A stretch of DNA of 64,000 nt from assembly GCA_934256705.1 (NCBI GenBank), contig CAKQPF010000008.1, positions 23,855 to 87,854 on the forward strand. The letters run 5' to 3'. Shown here piece by piece: positions 59,344-64,000 of the stretch (its first letter is position 1; each line of letters starts with the position of its first letter). Both the position numbers and the translations under genes were made by a program. The notes below the pieces were generated by a model that was given only the letters and a program-made list of their open reading frames with translations, did not search any database and had not been told where the DNA came from. This DNA is from an uncultured Prevotella sp. GTDB lineage: Bacteria; Bacteroidota; Bacteroidia; Bacteroidales; Bacteroidaceae.

Positions 59344-61083
59344 CTAAATATAATCACTCATTATACTTCCAAGAATCGTATCTTTATATGTGTTGAATAT
59401 ATTTAGTTTGACAGGAACGTACTCTGGTAATGACTGCAAAAATTCCAAATCGAAAACGAGTCTTGGGTCTTTGTCTTCACATTCAGGATGAATCTCTGCT
59501 TTATTTCCAATACGAGCAATTCTAATCAGATATAAATCTTTTACTCCTTTTCCCTTTATGTATGGCATAAAATAAAATAGTTTATTCAATGCGACTGTAG
59601 AAGGAAAGGATTTCGTCTTACCTGTATAATATATTTTGGTATGTCCACCATCTAAGAAATATTCTGTGTTATCAGACTTGACAAATCCTATTAGTAGGCT
59701 TTTTGACATATCTAATTTAAAGTTTTTCTTAGGCTTATTTATCTTCAACTCAGGCTCAAGATGAGAGAAAAGATTCAAATTGAGCATTGGTTGTGTATTG
59801 CGCTGAGTATCAATAGGGCGTGAGGATACAGGCTCTTTTTCGTATATAAAACGATACAGACTCTTTCCTATCTGTTGCACAATTCCACATACCAAAGCAT
59901 TTCCCATCAAGAAAGCTCTACGTCCATCAGTAACATCCGGGTGGCAAGTATGATTGTCAGGGAACATATTGAGACGTTCCAATTCCAATGGGATTAAACG
60001 ACGGTAACGACCTGAAGGGGTAAGGACAACATGTTTGAAGCGGGATGCAGACGGTCCTCCTTCTCCTGTGATAATTGTTCGAGACGGTTTTTCCAAAGAA
60101 TCAGGGAATGCCATACCACCCTCAGAGAACGTATATTTAAAACCTTCCTTAGATGTACGTTCTATTTTTTTTGCTCCCTTCTCATATTCCCATTTGGCAA
60201 TTTCATTTTCTGAAATGAAAAAATCTTCTGGAACAAGCGATTCATCAACAAGGTTACCACCCAACGTCATCGTAGGTCCATTGTAAATAGCCTCTGCATC
60301 TATGGAATACACACTACGGTTGCGCATGATTCCTGCTGTACCAAATGGACTATTCTTGCCATCCTTATTAAAATTGTCTGATACTTCTCTAATAGTGCCA
60401 GTAATCGTGAATTCCGAAAGCGTATTATCTTTAGCTTTAAAAGGAAAAGCTTTTGACATTACTCCATCATATAGTACCCATTTTTTCAAATCTTGTACTT
60501 GATTTGAGACATGTGAATCTTCACGATAACCGACTATATATGTACGACGACGTCGTTGAGGCATACCATATTCAGCGGCATTAAGAACTCGCCACTCTAC
60601 AGTATAACCCAAATCAGCAAGTGAAGCAAGGATGATTGCGAAATCACGACCTCGCTGTTTTGCTGGCGAACCTAATAGTCGGTCAACATTCTCAAAGAAT
60701 ACATAGTTTGGACGTTTCTCTCCTTTTTCATCTAGGATACGATATATTTGCCACCACAATACACCTTTCTTACCCTCAATACCTCCAGAACGGCTAAGAG
60801 TAGAAGCTACAGAATAATCCTGACATGGAAAACCACCGACCATAAGGTCATGATCGGGGATTTCATCAGTTGGGATTGCGTTTATATCTTTGTTGCAATG
60901 TCCTGCAGAACCAAAACGTGCCTTATATACGAGAGAAGCATCTTGATGTACTGTAGATGGTTCCCATTGATTGTTCCAAATGGTATCGTAAGCATCAGAA
61001 GCTCCTTCCAACCCTATACGGAAACCACCGACACCAGCAAAGAGTTCTACTACCTTTATCTTATTATCGTTTCTTTTTGGCAT
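59344..61083 (-). CDS. DNA (cytosine-5)-methyltransferase with C-terminal extension
   Basis: Type II modification enzyme producing 5-methylcytosine. Motif I VVELFAGVGGFRIGLEG (~11-27), IV GFPCQDYSVA with the catalytic cysteine (~82), VI ENVDRLL, VIII QRRRRTYIVGYR (~175), a target-recognition region (~220-340), and IX/X RRLIPLELERLNMFP and LMGNALVCGIVQQIG (~390-405). After motif X, where most C5 enzymes end, about 165 further residues (~415-579) of unknown function follow. It begins 3 bases after the endonuclease stop, so the two form one operon, with the endonuclease first. A/T-rich base use suggests acquisition by transfer. Confidence 0.92.
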   Translation of the reverse strand: MPKRNDNKIKVVELFAGVGGFRIGLEGASDAYDTIWNNQWEPSTVHQDASLVYKARFGSAGHCNKDINAIPTDEIPDHDLMVGGFPCQDYSVASTLSRSGGIEGKKGVLWWQIYRILDEKGEKRPNYVFFENVDRLLGSPAKQRGRDFAIILASLADLGYTVEWRVLNAAEYGMPQRRRRTYIVGYREDSHVSNQVQDLKKWVLYDGVMSKAFPFKAKDNTLSEFTITGTIREVSDNFNKDGKNSPFGTAGIMRNRSVYSIDAEAIYNGPTMTLGGNLVDESLVPEDFFISENEIAKWEYEKGAKKIERTSKEGFKYTFSEGGMAFPDSLEKPSRTIITGEGGPSASRFKHVVLTPSGRYRRLIPLELERLNMFPDNHTCHPDVTDGRRAFLMGNALVCGIVQQIGKSLYRFIYEKEPVSSRPIDTQRNTQPMLNLNLFSHLEPELKINKPKKNFKLDMSKSLLIGFVKSDNTEYFLDGGHTKIYYTGKTKSFPSTVALNKLFYFMPYIKGKGVKDLYLIRIARIGNKAEIHPECEDKDPRLVFDLEFLQSLPEYVPVKLNIFNTYKDTILGSIMSDYI

Positions 61084-61086
61084 ATA

Positions 61087-62622
61087 TTAAATGTATGGAA
61101 TTTCTTGTAATTTATTAGCGATATACGACCCTTTAAGCCAGAAGAATTGAGGTAACATTCGAATGCCATTTACACATTCTGTTCTAGTTAAATCTGAAGA
61201 AACATCAGCACCGCCACGAAAAAACACATTATACTCTGAACTTTTAGGAAAATTTGGCGCACCCATATAAGCGCCACTACTATTCATTCGTTTATTGCCT
61301 TCTTGGTCATAAAGATATTCCCATTTGAGTTCATTCCTGTATATCAGATTCCTTGAATCTTCCCATGTACGACGAACTTCTGTTTCTATAAAATTATCAT
61401 CAAAAGCAAATCGTTTGAATCCCTCAAATGTCGTTTTGCTTTGATTGTTTTTGTCGTGTTCGCAAAAAATAGGACAAAGAAAACTATGTTCACAAAAATA
61501 ATTGTACACAGCAGATTCTTCAAAATCGGCATCTCTATCTGCCCATTCTTCAAAATCTATATGCTGTAGTTTCATGTCCTCAGTTCGACCACCTTCGGGA
61601 GTTATTGTTATTGTCTTTGAAATAATGCCTGCTTTTACAAAATCTGATATCTGATTTAGTCTTTTGCAATCAGTTCCAAACATACTAATAACGCACTTTG
61701 CAGCAACATCCTTTGTTTCAAATTGAATTCCAAGCATTTGTTTCAACTGTGGAATTGTCTTACCTCTAAAACGTAAAGATAAAGCATGGCATCGTTCATC
61801 CAATTGAGCAAAACTGGAAAAAGAATCTTTTAGTACGATTTCTGTATTTGCTCTACTTTTATTAAAATGACCTCGAACTATATAATCAACAAAGGTCTGC
61901 TTCAATCTATAGCGAGGTTTTTGATATGTGCCAGAGGCTCTGCGTTTAAAGCCAGGAACCAGCTCTATAAGTAATAAATTTGGACGCAAAAGATGTGTAA
62001 ATCCTATGAGTCGTTTATTTCTATTTTCAGTATCAGGATATTCATTATACACATTTTGTAAATAATCTCTAACAATTTCCCAATCATTTTGCAGTTTTGC
62101 TTTTTCTTCTTCAGAAAAGGAATTGTAACAATAATCTATAATAGGGAACTTAGAATATTCTGAAGCTGGCACAACCTCATAAGATTTATATTCATAGAAA
62201 ACTATTAACAAGTGTTCAGATTTCTCCCAGAAATGAGAAGTATTAAAATCTGTTTGTATTGAAGGTTCAAAAGTAACACCTGTGATGCTAATGCCTTCTT
62301 TTGCTCCCAAATAAAGATTATAGGCTTCTCCTTGTTTACCCTTTACATTCTTTAAGTCGCTCTTAGGTACGCGAACACCTGTCGTTTTCAGTTCTGTAAG
62401 AATGCCATCTATTTCAATGTCACACTCTTGATTACTGTCACGTTCATAACCAAAGACAGACTGCTCTATTATATCGCCAGCAATGCCAGTAATCTTATTA
62501 CTTTTTTCTGTACGAGCAAATTGGTGAGATTTATCAACCTCACCAAGCGTTTTTCCTTTAGCATTTTCCAAAATGGTATAAACTTGTTCTTTAGAAAATC
62601 TTCTGTCTTCAGTTACAGCCAT
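61087..62622 (-). CDS. Sau3AI/MutH-family type II restriction endonuclease
   Basis: 511 residues. The N-terminal ~200 residues contain the MutH/Sau3AI nuclease core: GIAGDIIEQSVFG, then DIEIDGILTELKTTGVRVPKSD, whose D...E.K arrangement (IDG...ELK) is the catalytic motif. The second half (~290-510) looks like the duplicated, MutH-like allosteric half of Sau3AI, without an obvious second active site. Sau3AI and its relatives cut at GATC and are paired with a C5 methyltransferase, as here, so a GATC-type target is likely though not proven. Length compares well with Sau3AI (about 490). Confidence 0.82.
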   Translation of the reverse strand: MAVTEDRRFSKEQVYTILENAKGKTLGEVDKSHQFARTEKSNKITGIAGDIIEQSVFGYERDSNQECDIEIDGILTELKTTGVRVPKSDLKNVKGKQGEAYNLYLGAKEGISITGVTFEPSIQTDFNTSHFWEKSEHLLIVFYEYKSYEVVPASEYSKFPIIDYCYNSFSEEEKAKLQNDWEIVRDYLQNVYNEYPDTENRNKRLIGFTHLLRPNLLLIELVPGFKRRASGTYQKPRYRLKQTFVDYIVRGHFNKSRANTEIVLKDSFSSFAQLDERCHALSLRFRGKTIPQLKQMLGIQFETKDVAAKCVISMFGTDCKRLNQISDFVKAGIISKTITITPEGGRTEDMKLQHIDFEEWADRDADFEESAVYNYFCEHSFLCPIFCEHDKNNQSKTTFEGFKRFAFDDNFIETEVRRTWEDSRNLIYRNELKWEYLYDQEGNKRMNSSGAYMGAPNFPKSSEYNVFFRGGADVSSDLTRTECVNGIRMLPQFFWLKGSYIANKLQEIPYI

Positions 62623-62708
62623 AGTGAAATTTTTTAATATATTAAGAATGTTGTCGTTATATAAGTTAAGGTTTTTGTCTATATCCTTACGACAAAGAAA
62701 ATTGCATA

Positions 62709-62716
62709 CAAAGGTA
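62709..62716 (-). promoter_or_regulatory. -7 element of the restriction-modification operon
   Basis: Minus-strand TACCTTTG, 87 bases upstream of the endonuclease start; no good -33 box. It suggests that the endonuclease-methyltransferase pair is transcribed separately from the gene at 62818. Confidence 0.5.
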
Positions 62717-62817
62717 ATATTTTCATTTGAAAAGAAGAAGAGAATAACAAATATTTATTCTCAAAAAAAACTAATACATCTCTGTTTGTATTGCAAAATC
62801 AAGCGATATATTCCGCC

Positions 62818-63387
62818 TTATGCTACCAGTGTCAGAAGATATAAGGATGTATAGACTATAGTCTTTAGTTTTGGCATAGACTTCGTCGGCTGGTTGGTTA
62901 AGTAAGTATTGATTAGTATAACGCGTAGCATAGCACGAGCATCCTCATTCTTTAACAGATGAAAGAGAGCACTATCTATTTGTGCGTATGCAAATTTGGA
63001 GCGTAGAGCGCTAACAGAGTATCTTCTTGCTGGCAACTCTTTTTTCTCCTTCTTTTTTATACCGCATCGCGTTTCTTCTGCCACCATCAATGATTCTTTT
63101 TCTTTGGTTTCTATTAGACTCCAGAATGATTCATGTTGCATATGAAAATATGGCTTTGATATTTCTGGATGAAAAATAGTAGAGTTGCCTATGTATCTTT
63201 GCCAAATGTCGCCAAACTTGTTTATTAACTCTTCTGAAAGTTTAATGCATGGGTCAGATATTACTCCGTCTTCAATCAGATCAATAATAGCTAATAGCAA
63301 GACTGCCTTGTGTGGAGCCTTGTGTCCCTTTATCTTCGCAGTGTGAAGGTTAGAGAATGCTTCTATATAGTGATTTATATCAGACAT
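62818..63387 (-). CDS. Stand-alone ScoMcrA-SBD-like DNA-reader protein
   Basis: 189 residues with the pattern of the N-terminal sulfur-binding-type domain found in ScoMcrA-like HNH endonucleases: HKAPHKAVLLLAIIDLIEDG, then LSEELINKFGDIWQRYIG, FHPEISKPYFHMQHESFWSL and a final winged part with RSKFAYAQIDSALFHLLKN. No HNH motif follows, so it is either a reader without a nuclease or the surviving half of a split gene. It lies 195 bases upstream of the restriction endonuclease in the same direction. The SBD family binds phosphorothioate DNA in characterised members; whether this one does is unknown. Confidence 0.6.
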   Translation of the reverse strand: MSDINHYIEAFSNLHTAKIKGHKAPHKAVLLLAIIDLIEDGVISDPCIKLSEELINKFGDIWQRYIGNSTIFHPEISKPYFHMQHESFWSLIETKEKESLMVAEETRCGIKKKEKKELPARRYSVSALRSKFAYAQIDSALFHLLKNEDARAMLRVILINTYLTNQPTKSMPKLKTIVYTSLYLLTLVA

Positions 63388-63694
63388 GAGGTATGCTTTA
63401 CTTTGAGGTTTTTACCACGCCTAAACAACACAAAGAAACTATAAAGGTTTTCAAATACCAGAAAGTATGTTTGTATTGGTTATCTATCCTCCCAAAAACT
63501 AAAATCTGGGCGAAAGGGCATGTAAGTGCAAAGATACAAATAAAAAACGAAAGTGTCACGCCTTTTGTGGAATATTTTCATTATCAATGCTTAATAATGT
63601 ATTTTTGTAGTTTTTGGTGGTAGCGAACTTGTTGCGTGTATAAGCAAAGCAAACAATTAAACAACGAGATTACAAGCAAAAAACAGTCGAAAAC
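63388..63694. other. Gene-free start of the right edge
   Basis: Contains a possible minus-strand -7 box TATCTTTG (63529-63536) for the SBD-like gene, at a distance of about 140 bases, with no clear -33. Nothing else recognised. Confidence 0.4.
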
Positions 63695-63782
63695 AAAAGC
63701 ATAGATATTGCATTGTAATAGCTTAGTTATTACCATGTAAAAGCATAGCTTTTGCAACCTAAAAGCTATGATATTACAAACT
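63695..63782. repeat. 22-bp-period tandem array, copy 3
   Basis: Four units of exactly 22 bases start at 63695, 63717, 63739 and 63761, with cores such as AAAAGCATAGATATTG and AATAGCTTAGTTATTA. A piece of family A (CTTTCGCTCGGTATTGGC, 63795-63812) follows. Confidence 0.83.
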
Positions 63783-63811
63783 GCCTTTTTTTGCTTTCGC
63801 TCGGTATTGGC

Positions 63812-63883
63812 TTATTGGTTGTTGGTAGTATAGTACAATCTAACCAACAACCGACAACCAATAATCAATAACCAACAACCCAC
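63812..63883. repeat. GT/AC heptad hairpin with conserved core
   Basis: TTGGTTGTTGGTAG words, the 15-base core GGTAGTATAGTACAA (63824-63838, identical to 43868-43882), then AACCAACAACCGACAACC words. The last 120 bases of the window hold no recognised feature. Confidence 0.7.
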
Positions 63884-64000
63884 AAAAATGCTTTCCAATG
63901 AAGTGGCAGCCCTATTTTATATTGTTTTTAACGGTTGTTAATACTTTTTGTAACTACTCAGGTAGGTTTGTCGTACTTCCCCATGCACGACTTCCCTCGT

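Noticed and set aside
63393..63623. 76-residue plus-strand frame at the right edge
   Set aside because: Overlaps the likely promoter region of the SBD-like gene and shows no homology.

Overview
The window looks like a chromosomal segment of an anaerobic Bacteroidales bacterium, most likely Prevotella-like. Promoters follow the Bacteroidetes pattern TTTG-N19/20-TAnnTTTG (clear copies at 3181-3211, 15978-16008, 24853-24883, 45328-45358 and 50815-50846). There are two SusC/SusD outer-membrane uptake pairs, a FecR anti-sigma protein, a PorQ-type type IX secretion component, a flavodiiron protein and a 62-residue XseB. The genus is an inference; family-level placement is well supported.

Layout. 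1-3265: the end of a DUF4230 gene, a flavodiiron protein and a secreted SGNH hydrolase, then a repeat-rich gap. 3266-10235: a membrane-anchored coiled-coil protein, then a drug-exporter-like operon (TolC, HlyD and two ABC-2 permeases, no ATPase) that runs on into an RsbW-like kinase and a STAS protein, closed by a strong terminator. 10380-11720: a MATE transporter. 11812-15241: an AT-richer accessory stretch with a broken AlbA_2/Schlafen-type gene, an ADP-ribosylglycohydrolase, a small orphan gene and an AAA_14/DUF4143 ATPase. 16113-38210: the centrepiece, two facing SusC/SusD loci with three TlpA-like thioredoxins, PKD-like, DUF4843, FISUMP, InlB-repeat and Lnb-like exported proteins, one ECF sigma factor and one FecR, and no carbohydrate-active enzyme. 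39120-54649: housekeeping genes (topB, trmB, ilvE, xseB, xseA, MATE, cytidylate-kinase-like, purT, GNAT, tRNA-Ser, TatD, polyprenyl synthase, porQ, tonB). 54746-58822: a 1358-residue fusion of an alpha-L-rhamnosidase and a sialidase-fold module. 59344-63387: a restriction-modification island (C5 methyltransferase with a C-terminal extension, Sau3AI/MutH-like endonuclease, and a stand-alone domain resembling the ScoMcrA phosphorothioate-DNA reader).

The intergenic DNA is unusually full of dispersed structured repeats. I can separate at least seven families: a ~100-bp multi-hairpin element (13851, 15673, 38991, 59194), a 180-bp palindrome with 16-bp inverted ends (50081, truncated at 38340), 22-bp-period arrays (2809, 50332, 63695), a promoter-proximal ~95-bp leader element (24876, 45351), GT/AC heptad hairpins, a CCGCCACTGTG element placed before two start codons, and AT-rich ATTCATAATGC repeats. 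Several pairs of copies differ by compensatory substitutions, which is direct evidence that their hairpins are maintained.

The most promising candidates for something undescribed are the double SusCD-thioredoxin locus with its physically split sigma/FecR pair, the covarying leader element shared by the sigma-factor and MATE promoters, the 22-bp arrays, and the restriction island with its stand-alone reader-like protein.
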